From: Colwellia maritima | GTDB taxonomy: Bacteria; Pseudomonadota; Gammaproteobacteria; Enterobacterales; Alteromonadaceae | Length of the DNA: 64,000 nucleotides | Assembly (NCBI RefSeq): GCF_022669015.1 | Contig: NZ_JAKKSL010000005.1 | Coordinates: 124,001 to 188,000 of the forward strand | Reading direction: 5' to 3' | Shown: positions 7,579 through 16,730 of the stretch, one piece after another | Position numbering within the stretch: the stretch's first letter is position 1 | How the letters are laid out: the number at the start of each line of letters is the position of its first letter | The notes under the pieces: generated by a model | Seen by the model: the letters and a program-made list of their open reading frames with translations, nothing else | Database searches by the model: none | What the model was told of the DNA's origin: nothing | Program-made: the position numbers and the translations under genes

Positions 7579-8598
7579 ATGAATCCTTTATTTAAATTAC
7601 CATTGCATGGTGTTTTTAGCACGCCTTTTTGTGGTAGTGCAAAACACAATTTGCCTATTGAAATCGCCTTAGACTTTACGAGCGAACCCCGTAACAATCT
7701 CAGCGAACCAATACAGCCAATATGGACCATGGTAGATAAAGGTGAACGTTATCATAGCGAAGTAAGCTTATATAAATCTAATTTTCACGATAATGACATA
7801 AACAACAGCTACACTTTACACGTTAATTGCCAAGGGAAAGGATCATTTAACATATCCCCCAAGGCCATAACAATAAATTGGCAAGCACAAGGCACAGGCG
7901 CTGATCATTATTTTCAAACATTAGCAATCGCCTTAAATTTAGAGCTAAACAACGTACTTTGCATACATGCCAATGCGTTAGCCTATAAAGAAAAAGCCAT
8001 CGCCATTGTTGCGCCAAGTAGAACGGGTAAAACTACCCTAACTGCGGCATTAAGCCAACAAGGTTTTGCCTTAATGACAGACGACATGGTTGCCTTACAT
8101 AAAGTAACCGGGGGTTATAAAATATACCCCAGTTGGCCAGTAGCCAGAATGTGGCCAGACTCGCTAAACGCCATAGCGTTTGAAGAAAATGAAGAACACC
8201 AAAAAGTACATGAAAACTTTGAAAAACGCATTGTAAATTTAGCAAAAACAAAAGCGGTTGAATTTTGTGATCAACCCAAAAAATTACACGTAATTTATTT
8301 ACTTAATAGATTACCAAGAGAACAAAAAAATGCACAAAAAAATGAACAACAAAATGCACAAAACAGTAATACACCCATAGGAGAAATAATCCCTATTGGC
8401 AGTGCACAAGCACTCATTATTTTACTGCAAAACAGCATTTTAGGCAGTTGCTATAGTGCACTAGGGTTAGAAAAGTCGCGAGTAAAAGCCTTTTCAACCT
8501 TATTAGAAAACATAGCGTTTAAACAAATTAACTACCAAAGCGGTAAAGAACACCTAAACGCAATAGGCGAATTAATAAAAAAAGATCTTAGGGCTTAA
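7579..8598 (+). CDS. HPr-kinase-related P-loop protein
   Basis: A 339-aa protein related to the catalytic domain of HPr kinase/phosphorylase (HprK). A Walker A-like APSRTGKTTL sits at residues 145-154 and an acidic TDDMVAL block at 167-173, as in HprK-related kinases. No HPr is encoded nearby. HprK-like genes occur in RiPP loci: in some lasso clusters the homologue phosphorylates the precursor's C-terminal Ser, and 'HPr-rel-A' systems pair it with PqqD-like proteins. Here the precursor core ends in Gly, so a target would have to be Ser3, Ser5 or Thr14, or another protein. The direction and 82-base gap suggest co-transcription with the precursor. Confidence 0.75.
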   Translation: MNPLFKLPLHGVFSTPFCGSAKHNLPIEIALDFTSEPRNNLSEPIQPIWTMVDKGERYHSEVSLYKSNFHDNDINNSYTLHVNCQGKGSFNISPKAITINWQAQGTGADHYFQTLAIALNLELNNVLCIHANALAYKEKAIAIVAPSRTGKTTLTAALSQQGFALMTDDMVALHKVTGGYKIYPSWPVARMWPDSLNAIAFEENEEHQKVHENFEKRIVNLAKTKAVEFCDQPKKLHVIYLLNRLPREQKNAQKNEQQNAQNSNTPIGEIIPIGSAQALIILLQNSILGSCYSALGLEKSRVKAFSTLLENIAFKQINYQSGKEHLNAIGELIKKDLRA

Positions 8599-8612
8599 TC
8601 CCTAATAAAAAT

Positions 8613-8637
8613 TGTAGGGTTGGACTTTAGTCCGCCA
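8613..8637. repeat. R4 short palindromic repeat, left bracket of AbiE cassette
   Basis: TGTAGGGTTGGACTTTAG followed by TCCGCCA. GGACT and AGTCC form a small hairpin. Other copies are at 10226-10251, 11732-11756, 11804-11829 and 35084-35109. This copy and the one at 10226 lie in direct orientation on either side of abiEi-abiEii. Confidence 0.85.
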
Positions 8638-8666
8638 ATAGTTGAAAACTACATTAAGTTCATTTA

Positions 8667-8688
8667 ACATGTACATAAATGTATATGT
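8667..8688 (+). promoter_or_regulatory. inverted-repeat operator upstream of abiEi
   Basis: ACATGTACAT and ATGTATATGT face each other across AA (one mismatch), 18 bases before the abiEi start. AbiEi antitoxins are known to repress their own operon by binding inverted repeats in the promoter. The position fits that role. Confidence 0.5.
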
Positions 8689-8705
8689 TAATATAACTAA
8701 ATAAA

Positions 8706-9290
8706 ATGAAAACTTTAGAGTTGCAACAACGGTTGCAAAAATTAGAGTTACAAACCAATACCGCCTTGTTTTCATATAATCAGGCTAAAGTATTGTTTGC
8801 GGATGAAAATGAACAAGCAATGTATACAGCATTGTGTAGACTTACAAAAAAAGGTGTAATCGAAAAGGTTTGTAAAGGCGTTTGGTTAAATCCACTTAGC
8901 CGTTTTGCACAAAATGATACGCGATTAGAAGAATTAGCACTGTTGTTACGCTTTAATCACTATAATTATGTTTCACTTGAAACAGTGCTTAGCCAAGCTA
9001 GTATTATAAGCCGGCAAATGTTTAGTTATTTAACCGTAATGACAACAGGCGCAAGTAAAGTAGTTAAAGCAAGTTTCGGTACAATAGAGTTTACGCATAC
9101 TAAACGTGATTTAGTAGAATTGTGTCATTACAAAATACCCCAAGGCCATAAAATGCCTTGGGCAAGTGTTGACATTGCCTACCGTGATTTAAAACGTATT
9201 GGCCGCAATATTGATATGATTGATATGAATGAACTGCAAAATTACTTTGCCGAACAAGCACAATCAATACACATGAAGGCAGATAAATGA
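8706..9290 (+). CDS. abiEi: AbiEi-type antitoxin (type IV), intact
   Basis: A 194-aa protein with an N-terminal winged-helix segment ('LCRLTKKGVIEKVCKGVWLNP') and a C-terminal antitoxin domain containing 'YVSLETVLSQ', 'TGASKVVKASFGTIEFTHTKRDL' and 'DLKRIGRNID'. These match the AbiEi/DUF4095-like family. It counteracts the AbiEii nucleotidyltransferase and represses the operon. The stop overlaps abiEii by 4 bases. A homologue with the same blocks is encoded at 29816-30333. Confidence 0.82.
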   Translation: MKTLELQQRLQKLELQTNTALFSYNQAKVLFADENEQAMYTALCRLTKKGVIEKVCKGVWLNPLSRFAQNDTRLEELALLLRFNHYNYVSLETVLSQASIISRQMFSYLTVMTTGASKVVKASFGTIEFTHTKRDLVELCHYKIPQGHKMPWASVDIAYRDLKRIGRNIDMIDMNELQNYFAEQAQSIHMKADK

Positions 9291-10243
9291 CCAACAGAAG
9301 TAAAAACGCTAATGTGAAGTCTAGTTTGTTACATGAAATGGTGAATATTGCATGTGCTAGTCAAGAACTAGCAGGCATGGAAACTACGGTAGAGAAAGAG
9401 TTATTACATTACGATATTATGGCAGCTTTGAGCCAATCTGGGTTATTAACCAAACTGACTTTCCAGGGTGGAACATGTTTAAGAATGGCTTATGGCTCGC
9501 AAAGGTTAAGCGAAGATCTTGATTTTGTTGGTGGTGTAGATTTTTCACCCGAAGACTATCAGGATTTAGCGCAAGTACTGATAGCGTATTTTGAACCCAG
9601 ATATGGATTAAATATTAGGGTAAAAACACCTAAAGAAAGAAGTTTTAGCAGTAAAAATGTTGGCGTAGGTCGTTGGATGGTTGCTATTGAAACGCAACCG
9701 CAAAATAAAAATGTACCTAAGCAAAAAATCAAGGTAGAAATTGCAAATATACCAAGTTATACGCGAAACATAAAAGCCATAAAGTTAAATTATGCTTCTT
9801 TACAAGTCAAGTTAAGTACTGTTTTAGTAAACTGTGAAAGTGAAGAAGAAATTTTGGCCGATAAAATTGTCGCATTATGTCTGCGAAAATTTATAAAAGC
9901 TAGAGACTTATGGGATATGGTTATGCTTGCGCAGCAAGGTATAAACGTAAACGATACATGGGTTAAGGCAAAGTTTACTGACTATCAAAGTAATGAATTA
10001 CCGGCAATTACTTTGCAGAAAAGAATAAACGAATTACCTAAGTATTGGTTAAGTGGAAAATTTGAGCATGAGATGCGACGTTTTTTGCCAAGAAAAAAAC
10101 TTGAAGAAACGTTTGAACAAATTGGGTTTATGGAATATTTCACTGACGCAATAAATGACTTATTGAACAAAACCATTAAAAGGTGGACAGCACCACCACT
10201 AAAGGTAATAAAAACGGCTTTAAATTGTAGGGTTGGACTTTAG
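9287..10243 (+). CDS. abiEii: AbiEii-type nucleotidyltransferase toxin, intact
   Basis: A 318-aa toxin of the DUF1814 nucleotidyltransferase family. The active-site pattern FQGGTCLRMAYGSQRLSEDLDF (residues 59-80) contains the GG-T motif and the D-x-D metal ligands. 'EEILADKIVALCLRKFIKARDLWDM' is the conserved second half. AbiEii proteins modify tRNA or otherwise block growth upon phage infection. The C-terminus (NCRVGL) is encoded by the repeat at 10226-10251, so cassette insertion or recombination has set the 3' end of this gene. Confidence 0.88.
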   Translation: MTNRSKNANVKSSLLHEMVNIACASQELAGMETTVEKELLHYDIMAALSQSGLLTKLTFQGGTCLRMAYGSQRLSEDLDFVGGVDFSPEDYQDLAQVLIAYFEPRYGLNIRVKTPKERSFSSKNVGVGRWMVAIETQPQNKNVPKQKIKVEIANIPSYTRNIKAIKLNYASLQVKLSTVLVNCESEEEILADKIVALCLRKFIKARDLWDMVMLAQQGINVNDTWVKAKFTDYQSNELPAITLQKRINELPKYWLSGKFEHEMRRFLPRKKLEETFEQIGFMEYFTDAINDLLNKTIKRWTAPPLKVIKTALNCRVGL

Positions 10244-10251
10244 TCCGCCAA
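10226..10251. repeat. R4 short palindromic repeat, right bracket of AbiE cassette
   Basis: Direct copy of 8613-8637, with the preceding AAT also shared. It overlaps the last codons and stop of abiEii. Together the two copies enclose 1.6 kb that contains only the AbiE module. Confidence 0.85.
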
Positions 10252-10316
10252 AAACTTGGTTAATCTTTTAAATCAAAATTAAAAACAAAAACAAAAAGCA
10301 AAGGACGTAAATTGTT

Positions 10317-11719
10317 ATGGGAAACACAAAAGGAATGATACAAAATAATATCAATACTTTTGCCTTATTCTACCGAATGGCAGATATTGTTGTTATCGCG
10401 TTAAGCCTCACCATTGCCATATGCATATACAATGCAACGTACAACCAACAATACTTTATAATGTTTTTAGTAGGCACCATTGCCTACAGTTTTGTTGCCG
10501 AAGCCTTCTCGCTATACCGCTCTTGGCGCTCTGGCTACTTTAACGAAATTGTATTCTACACCTTTCTCTCATGGGGAATGGCTGCCGTAGTTATTCTAAC
10601 CTATTTATTTTTTACCAAATCAAGCGAAACCTTCTCACGTGTTACCACCGGTATATGGTTTGCCATAACTTTTCTTGGCTTAATAGGTGGCGATATGCAT
10701 TCGCCCTGTTTTTAGAAAAAATGCGTCGCAAAGGCTACAACTCACGCAGAGTTGCCATAATTGGTTTAACCAAAAACGGCCAACGCTTAGCACAACAAAT
10801 ACTAGACCATCCTGAAACAGGTTACCGACTTAGCGCCATATACGACGACAGAACCCTAGACCGAATAGAAAAAACCTACCATCGCTATATTGACGGGAAT
10901 GTAAAAGACGGGGTAGAACACGCCAAAAATAATGAGTTTGACGTAGTCTATATTGCTTTACCCATTACCGCTGAAAAACGCATAAAAGACATTTTATACT
11001 TATTAGGTGACACCACCGCCAACGTACAACTTGTACCAGACTTATTCATATACTCACTTATGAAAGCCAGAATGTCACACGTAGGTGAAATTCAAACCAT
11101 TAGCGTATACGACAACCCCATGCAAGGGGCCAGTGCCGCCTTAAAACGCGCCGAAGACATCATATTATCGTTAACTATTTTAATGCTAATTGCTGTCCCC
11201 CTTATTGTGATTGCCATCGTGATTAAATGTACCTCGCGCGGGCCAATACTCTTTAAACAAGACAGATACGGCCTAGACGGCAAGCGTATAAAAGTATGGA
11301 AATTTAGATCCATGACCGTAACCGACAACGGCGCCAAAGTAGTGCAAGCCACCAAAGGCGACGCACGTATAACCCCGTTTGGCGGCTTTTTACGTAGAAC
11401 CTCGTTAGACGAGCTACCGCAATTTTTTAACGCCCTCAAAGGCGACATGTCAGTAGTAGGGCCAAGGCCACATGCGGTAGCGCATAACGAAGACTACCGA
11501 AAACGCGTTGACTACTACATGCTACGACACAAAGTAAAACCCGGCATAACAGGTGGGCACAAGTAAACGGTCTGGCGCGGTGAAACCGACACCGTAGACA
11601 AAATGGAAATGCGTATTCAGTTCGACCTAGAATACATACGAAACTGGTCACTGTGGTTAGATTTCAAAATAGTGTTATTTACTATCTTTAAATCATTCAA
11701 CGACAAAAATGCCTACTAG
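10317..11719 (+). CDS. wcaJ: EPS initiating polyprenyl-phosphate sugar phosphotransferase, WcaJ-like (three frame breaks)
   Basis: Transfers the first sugar-phosphate from a UDP-sugar to undecaprenyl phosphate in the inner membrane. The N-terminal part has four membrane helices and a CoA-binding-like domain ('[33 protein letters not shown]'). The C-terminal bacterial sugar transferase domain has '[25 protein letters not shown]' and '[20 protein letters not shown]', then 'VGPRPH'. Frame breaks lie near 10692, 11553 and 11574. The last two cancel and destroy only the expected GWAQVNGWRGE motif, after which the frame runs to TAG 11719. Such compensating errors in a conserved motif point to sequencing indels. 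The gene heads the EPS cluster. Confidence 0.88.
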
Positions 11720-11731
11720 GTGCAATGAAAA

Positions 11732-11829
11732 TGTAGGTTGGGCTTTAGCCCATCAAAGAACAAAAGAACAAAAGAACAAAATAACAAAACAACAAAACAT
11801 AATGGTAGGGTTGGACTTCAGTCCGCCAA
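11732..11829. repeat. two R4 copies with A-rich spacer
   Basis: R4-like copies at 11732-11756 (variant with GGGCTTTAGCCC) and 11804-11829 flank an A-rich run of short AGAACAAA/AACAAAAC repeats. They fill the gap between wcaJ and the nucleotidyltransferase-like gene. Confidence 0.75.
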
Positions 11830-11854
11830 AAATGTTTAATAACGAGCTGTAATA

Positions 11855-12973
11855 ATGTTGGTAAAAGCTACACAATTTGCATCCCTTGAATTTGTAAAAA
11901 CTCAAGACGAAAGCTATTTTGAGCTACTACGCTTAGCGCGGGTTTCTCAAGTGGCTAATGATCAGGCATGTGACTTGCAAAATGCTATTAATTTACTAAA
12001 TCAATTACCTTTATTTAGCAAAATACATAAAAGAATAATACCCTTGTTAAACAATAAAGCGCATAAATTAGACATTTTTAATAAATTAACGCCAGAAAGC
12101 CAACAGCTATTAACAACTATAACCCAACAGGGCGTAATAACCGAGCTAGCTAGAAAACAACAACTAATGCAAATTATAGAGGCGTTATCTGTGCATAACA
12201 TACCACTGATATTGTTAAAAGGCGCAGCATTTTCAGAAGTACTCTATACCTCGCAAGCACCAAGAACGTCGAATGACTTAGACATATTGATACAAAAAAA
12301 ACATTGGCAGCAAGCGGTTGCCGTAATCAAAACGGTAATGAACTACACCGTAAAACCGCAACCAAATGTTTTTGGTGATTTATACGAGTTATCGTTTAGC
12401 CCAACAAACAAAATTGGCGCAGCGCTTGATTTACACTCATCACTAACACACCCTTTATTATTTACAATTTGTGAAAAACAATTGTGGAACAATAGTGTTG
12501 AGCATCCCAGTTATAAGCACGAACTTGTCAGAGTGTTATCACCTGAACATGCGTTAATTCATCAAGCGATTCATGCCTACAAAGATATGGATTTTGCTAA
12601 ATACAATTTAGTAGATGCTCACGAAATTATTAGCACACAAGCACCAAACATTAATAATACCATAGAAATAGCAAAAACGTGGGGCGCAACAGTACCCTTA
12701 TACGTACTATTAAAAAATTGCAGTGAAGTAATGCACAGTAATATTGATACAGGTTTATTAAAGCGAATCAAACCGCGATATATAACTTACAAATGTATAA
12801 AAAAATTAGTAAAATCAAGGTTTAATCAACCTACTAATAATACTAAACCATTAAGGTATAGGGTAAATCAAATACTAGGGCAGTTTGTTTTTACAAGCAG
12901 TGTTGTAAAGCCGTTAGCACTACAATGGCTTTTTTTATCGTCTTTGTTTAAACAAAACCTACAAAGACAATAA
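11855..12973 (+). CDS. nucleotidyltransferase-fold protein (NTP_transf_5-like)
   Basis: A 372-aa protein with 'IPLILLKGAAFSEVLYTSQAPR' and 'SNDLDILI' (residues ~116-146). These are the K-G and D-x-D elements of uncharacterised nucleotidyltransferases (PF14907 type) that often sit in EPS/PEP-CTERM loci and in some lasso-peptide loci beside HprK-like genes. The substrate is unknown. It could modify the lasso peptide, the HprK partner's target or an EPS intermediate. It follows wcaJ in the same direction, separated by R4 repeats. Confidence 0.7.
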   Translation: MLVKATQFASLEFVKTQDESYFELLRLARVSQVANDQACDLQNAINLLNQLPLFSKIHKRIIPLLNNKAHKLDIFNKLTPESQQLLTTITQQGVITELARKQQLMQIIEALSVHNIPLILLKGAAFSEVLYTSQAPRTSNDLDILIQKKHWQQAVAVIKTVMNYTVKPQPNVFGDLYELSFSPTNKIGAALDLHSSLTHPLLFTICEKQLWNNSVEHPSYKHELVRVLSPEHALIHQAIHAYKDMDFAKYNLVDAHEIISTQAPNINNTIEIAKTWGATVPLYVLLKNCSEVMHSNIDTGLLKRIKPRYITYKCIKKLVKSRFNQPTNNTKPLRYRVNQILGQFVFTSSVVKPLALQWLFLSSLFKQNLQRQ

Positions 12974-13050
12974 ATAACATATAAAAAAATTAGCGATGTA
13001 TTTTCAACTTAAATACATTGCCGTTGTGGTAACACCAAAAGGAGATTTAA

Positions 13051-14331
13051 TTGAAAACAATAGTAAATGACTCGGTAATTGCAATTATTGGTCTAGGTTA
13101 TGTTGGTTTACCGCTAGCTGTAGAGTTTGGAAAAAAAATGCAAGTGATTGGTTTTGATATCAACCAACCTCGTATTGAAGCACTGCAACAAGGTATAGAT
13201 GACACCCTAGAAGTAGAAACTGAATTATTATCACAAGCTACTCATTTAAGTTTTTCTTGTGACGTGAATGACTTAAAAAAAGCAAACGTATATATTGTTA
13301 CCGTACCAACACCAATTGATGAACATAAAAAGCCAGATTTAACACCGTTAATTAAAGCGAGCGAAATGATAGGCAAGGTTATCAATAAAGGTGATGTAGT
13401 TATTTATGAATCTACCGTATACCCGGGCGCTACCGAAGAAGAATGCATTCCAGTTATAACGCAAACATCAGGCTTAGTTTTTAATAAAGATTTTTATGCA
13501 GGTTATAGCCCTGAGCGGATTAACCCCGGTGATAAAGAGCACCGAGTTACAAGCATATTAAAAGTAACTTCAGGTTCAACACCAGAAATTGCTGATTTTG
13601 TTGATGCACTTTATCAAACTATTATCATCGCAGGTACATACAAAGCTAGTTCAATTCGAGTGGCAGAAGCGGCTAAAGTTATCGAAAATACTCAACGTGA
13701 CGTAAATATAGCCCTAATTAATGAACTCGCTATTATTTTCAATAAAATGAATATTGACACCATAGAAGTACTAGAAGCTGCAGGCACAAAATGGAATTTT
13801 TTGCCCTTTCGTCCGGGGTTAGTTGGAGGACACTGTATTGGTGTTGATCCTTATTACCTTACCCACAAAGCAGAAGCAATTGGTTATCACCCAGAAGTTA
13901 TTTTGGCAGGCCGTCGAATTAACGACAGTATGGGTGAATATGTGGTATCTCAACTTGTTAAAAGTATGATGAAAAAATCAATTCAAGTTAACAAGTCTAA
14001 CGTGCTGTTATTAGGGTTGACCTTTAAAGAAAATTGCCCAGATATTCGTAACACCAAAATTGTAGACATTGTTCACGAACTTAAAGAATACAACGTTAAT
14101 GTAGATGTTTACGACCCGTGGGCTTCATCAAAAGAAACACAACACGAATATGGTATTGAGTTGATTGATGAACCGAAAAATAATCATTACGACGCGGTTA
14201 TTTTAGCGGTTGCTCATAACGAGTTCAAAACATACGATCAAGCCAGATTTAATAAACTAATGAAAGCTGATTCGGTTATATACGATTTAAAAAATGTGCT
14301 TCTTAAATCTGTGTCTGATTTAAGGTTGTAA
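13051..14331 (+). CDS. tviB: UDP-N-acetylhexosamine (UDP-GlcNAc/GalNAc) 6-dehydrogenase, TviB/WbpA-like
   Basis: A 426-aa nucleotide-sugar dehydrogenase starting at TTG with AGGAG 7 bases upstream. NAD-binding [12 protein letters not shown] is at residues 12-23. '[15 protein letters not shown]' and '[11 protein letters not shown]' are typical of the UDP-HexNAc branch. The catalytic Cys lies in [12 protein letters not shown], and the C-terminal domain has '[15 protein letters not shown]'. It oxidises the C6 hydroxyl of a UDP-N-acetylhexosamine to the uronic acid, giving an acidic precursor for EPS. It differs from the UDP-glucose dehydrogenase at 15351. Confidence 0.88.
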   Translation: MKTIVNDSVIAIIGLGYVGLPLAVEFGKKMQVIGFDINQPRIEALQQGIDDTLEVETELLSQATHLSFSCDVNDLKKANVYIVTVPTPIDEHKKPDLTPLIKASEMIGKVINKGDVVIYESTVYPGATEEECIPVITQTSGLVFNKDFYAGYSPERINPGDKEHRVTSILKVTSGSTPEIADFVDALYQTIIIAGTYKASSIRVAEAAKVIENTQRDVNIALINELAIIFNKMNIDTIEVLEAAGTKWNFLPFRPGLVGGHCIGVDPYYLTHKAEAIGYHPEVILAGRRINDSMGEYVVSQLVKSMMKKSIQVNKSNVLLLGLTFKENCPDIRNTKIVDIVHELKEYNVNVDVYDPWASSKETQHEYGIELIDEPKNNHYDAVILAVAHNEFKTYDQARFNKLMKADSVIYDLKNVLLKSVSDLRL

Positions 14332-14402
14332 ATAATAAAAGAGAAATTACCTAGAAAGAAAAAGTGACATTTTTAGCTATAGGAGACTTTAAAGGAATAG
14401 TT

Positions 14403-14849
14403 ATGAAAAAAATATTGGCTGTAGCGACTGGGGGAGGGCATTGGAGTGAACTTGTTTTATTAAAACCTATATTAAGTCGTGGTTATGTTAAATATGTCAC
14501 TACTATTGACGGCTTACCTCAACAAGAAGGTTTTACTGATTTTAAAATTGTGGTTGATGCCAACAAAAATAAGAAATTAGCGACTATTTATTCTTTTTTT
14601 CAGTTTTTTATTATTTTTATAAAATTTAGACCTGATGTTGTCATAACAACTGGCGCTGCTCTTGGGGTTATTGCTGTTTTCGTCGGTAAGTTTTTTGGGA
14701 CAAAGAATATATGGTTAGAAAGTATTGCTAATACGGAGCGTCTATCTCTTAGTGGGGAGATAGCTAAACCATTTGTTCATTTATTGTTGACCCAATATGA
14801 GTATTTAGCTGATAACAAAGAATTAATATATCAAGGTAAAATTTTTTAA
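14403..14849 (+). CDS. pssD: Alg14/PssD-like glycosyltransferase subunit
   Basis: About 148 aa. ATG 14403 is chosen because 'MKKILAVATGGGHWSELV' is the usual start of the family; an upstream in-frame start at 14364 adds an unlikely extension. Glycine-rich GGGHW, a hydrophobic helix (residues ~60-75) and 'PDVVITTGAALGV' fit the membrane-anchoring subunit of two-part GT28-type transferases (Alg14, PssD, CpsF). It pairs with the Alg13-like subunit that follows 6 bases later. Confidence 0.82.
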   Translation: MKKILAVATGGGHWSELVLLKPILSRGYVKYVTTIDGLPQQEGFTDFKIVVDANKNKKLATIYSFFQFFIIFIKFRPDVVITTGAALGVIAVFVGKFFGTKNIWLESIANTERLSLSGEIAKPFVHLLLTQYEYLADNKELIYQGKIF

Positions 14850-14855
14850 TAATTT

Positions 14856-15327
14856 ATGATTTTTATTACTACAGGTACACAGTTTCCTTTCGAACGTTTA
14901 TTAAAAATAATGGATGAATGGGCTCAGGAAAACTCTGAAACAGAAGTTATTGCTCAAGTAGGTTTAACTGAATTTAAATCAAAGTTTATCGAGTCCTACG
15001 ATTACTTAACACCTGTTATATATGAATCATATGTTAAGAAAGCAAATGTGCTAGTTGGGCATCTTTGGTAGTGGCACTATGATAGTAGCAGCAAAAAATA
15101 ATGTCCCAGTTATATTAATGCCTAGGCAGTTTGATTTAAAAGAGCATAGAAGTGAACATCAAAAGGGAATGGCAAAAATGTTTTCTTATCGCAAAGGTGT
15201 TTATATAGCTAATACTAAAGAAGAGTTGTTTAGTTTTTTGAATGATTATAACAAATTACAACCTCTTGTTGAAAACGAAACTGAGGAAAAAAATGCTATT
15301 AAATTTTTTAGAAAAAGAAATTTATAA
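14856..15327 (+). CDS. pssE: Alg13/PssE-like glycosyltransferase catalytic subunit (one frameshift)
   Basis: Begins '[22 protein letters not shown]' as in Alg13-type proteins. After 'KKANVLVGH' the frame breaks near 15062 and continues with '[20 protein letters not shown]' and '[10 protein letters not shown]', the UDP-sugar-binding signature. Together ~157 aa, the normal length. It acts with the preceding PssD-like subunit as one transferase at the cytoplasmic membrane face. Confidence 0.82.
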
Positions 15328-15350
15328 AGATTAATACTTATAGGAAAAAA

Positions 15351-16730
15351 ATGAAAGTTACGTTTTACGGAATTGGTTACGTTGGTTTAGTACAAGCTGC
15401 AGTATTAGCGGATGCAGGACATGATGTTTGTTGTGTAGATATTGATCAAAATAAAATTGATAACCTAAAAAAAGGTATTATTCCTATTTATGAACCAGGT
15501 TTAACACCCATAGTTGAAGATAACTATGCATCAGGTAGGTTACATTTTACAACTGATGCAGAATTTGGTGTTAACTTTGGTGAATTACAGTTTATTGCTG
15601 TAGGTACACCGCCAGATGAAGACGGCTCCGCCGACTTAAAATACGTGCTTAAAGTTGCTGAAACTATTGCAATGCATATGACCACGTCAAAAATTGTTGT
15701 TGATAAGTCAACGGTGCCAGTTGGCACTGCCGACAAAGTATCAGCTCAAATTGAACAAGTGCTAAACACACGTTTTGATTCAGGTAAAGCGCCAACCTTT
15801 TCAGTAGTATCAAACCCCGAGTTTTTAAAAGAAGGCTCAGCAGTTTCAGACTGTAAACGACCTGATCGTATCGTAATAGGTACTGACTCAAGCGATGCTG
15901 AAGATTTAATGCGCGAGCTTTACGCACCATTTAACCGTAATCATGAAAAAATTATAGTAATGGACATCAAATCAGCAGAGTTAACTAAATACGCTGCTAA
16001 CTGCATGTTAGCTACTAAAATTAGCTTCATGAACGAAATGGCAAACATTGCTGAACTTGTTGGTGCAGATATTGAAAACGTTCGTCATGGTATAGGTTCC
16101 GACCCGCGTATAGGTTATCAATTTATATACCCAGGTTGTGGTTACGGTGGCTCATGTTTCCCTAAAGACGTACAAGCGCTAGTTCAAACAGCAGACGGTA
16201 TTGGCTACGAGTCGCAAATTCTTAAAGCAGTTGAAGCTGTAAATTTCCGTCAAAAACATAAATTGTTTGAATATATCTCTAAACACTTTGGTTTGTCCGA
16301 AAATCCAAATGCCATAAAAGGCAAAACATTTGCACTTTGGGGATTATCATTCAAACCAAACACTGATGATATGCGTGCCGCTTCAAGCTTAGTCTTAATG
16401 GAAGCATTATGGAAGGCAGGCGCAAAAGTACAAGCATACGACCCGGAAGCCATGGAAGAAACTCAGCGTGTATGCGGTAATCGTGCTGATTTAACATTGA
16501 TGGGTACGAAAGAGTCAGCCCTAAAAGGGGCGGATGCATTAGTTATTTGTACAGAGTGGCAAAATTTTCGGGCACCTGATTTTGGTTTAATAAAAGAGTC
16601 GTTGTCTAATTCTGTTATTTTTGATGGTAGAAATATGTTCGAACCATTAAGAATGAAAAAGAAAGGTTTTGACTATTACTGTATTGGGAGAGCCTTATCT
16701 GTTATTGGTAATGAAGGTGAGGGTAAGTAA
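15351..16730 (+). CDS. ugd: UDP-glucose 6-dehydrogenase
   Basis: A 459-aa enzyme that oxidises UDP-glucose to UDP-glucuronate with 2 NAD+. NAD-binding [11 protein letters not shown] starts at residue 7. '[14 protein letters not shown]', '[13 protein letters not shown]', catalytic '[11 protein letters not shown]' and '[17 protein letters not shown]' are all present. Its last base is the first base of the epimerase ATG (TAATG), so the two are coupled. Its product is the substrate of that epimerase. Confidence 0.93.
   Translation: MKVTFYGIGYVGLVQAAVLADAGHDVCCVDIDQNKIDNLKKGIIPIYEPGLTPIVEDNYASGRLHFTTDAEFGVNFGELQFIAVGTPPDEDGSADLKYVLKVAETIAMHMTTSKIVVDKSTVPVGTADKVSAQIEQVLNTRFDSGKAPTFSVVSNPEFLKEGSAVSDCKRPDRIVIGTDSSDAEDLMRELYAPFNRNHEKIIVMDIKSAELTKYAANCMLATKISFMNEMANIAELVGADIENVRHGIGSDPRIGYQFIYPGCGYGGSCFPKDVQALVQTADGIGYESQILKAVEAVNFRQKHKLFEYISKHFGLSENPNAIKGKTFALWGLSFKPNTDDMRAASSLVLMEALWKAGAKVQAYDPEAMEETQRVCGNRADLTLMGTKESALKGADALVICTEWQNFRAPDFGLIKESLSNSVIFDGRNMFEPLRMKKKGFDYYCIGRALSVIGNEGEGK

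Noticed and set aside
11092..11448. 118-codon ORF on the minus strand inside wcaJ
   Set aside because: Antisense shadow of a conserved sugar transferase domain.
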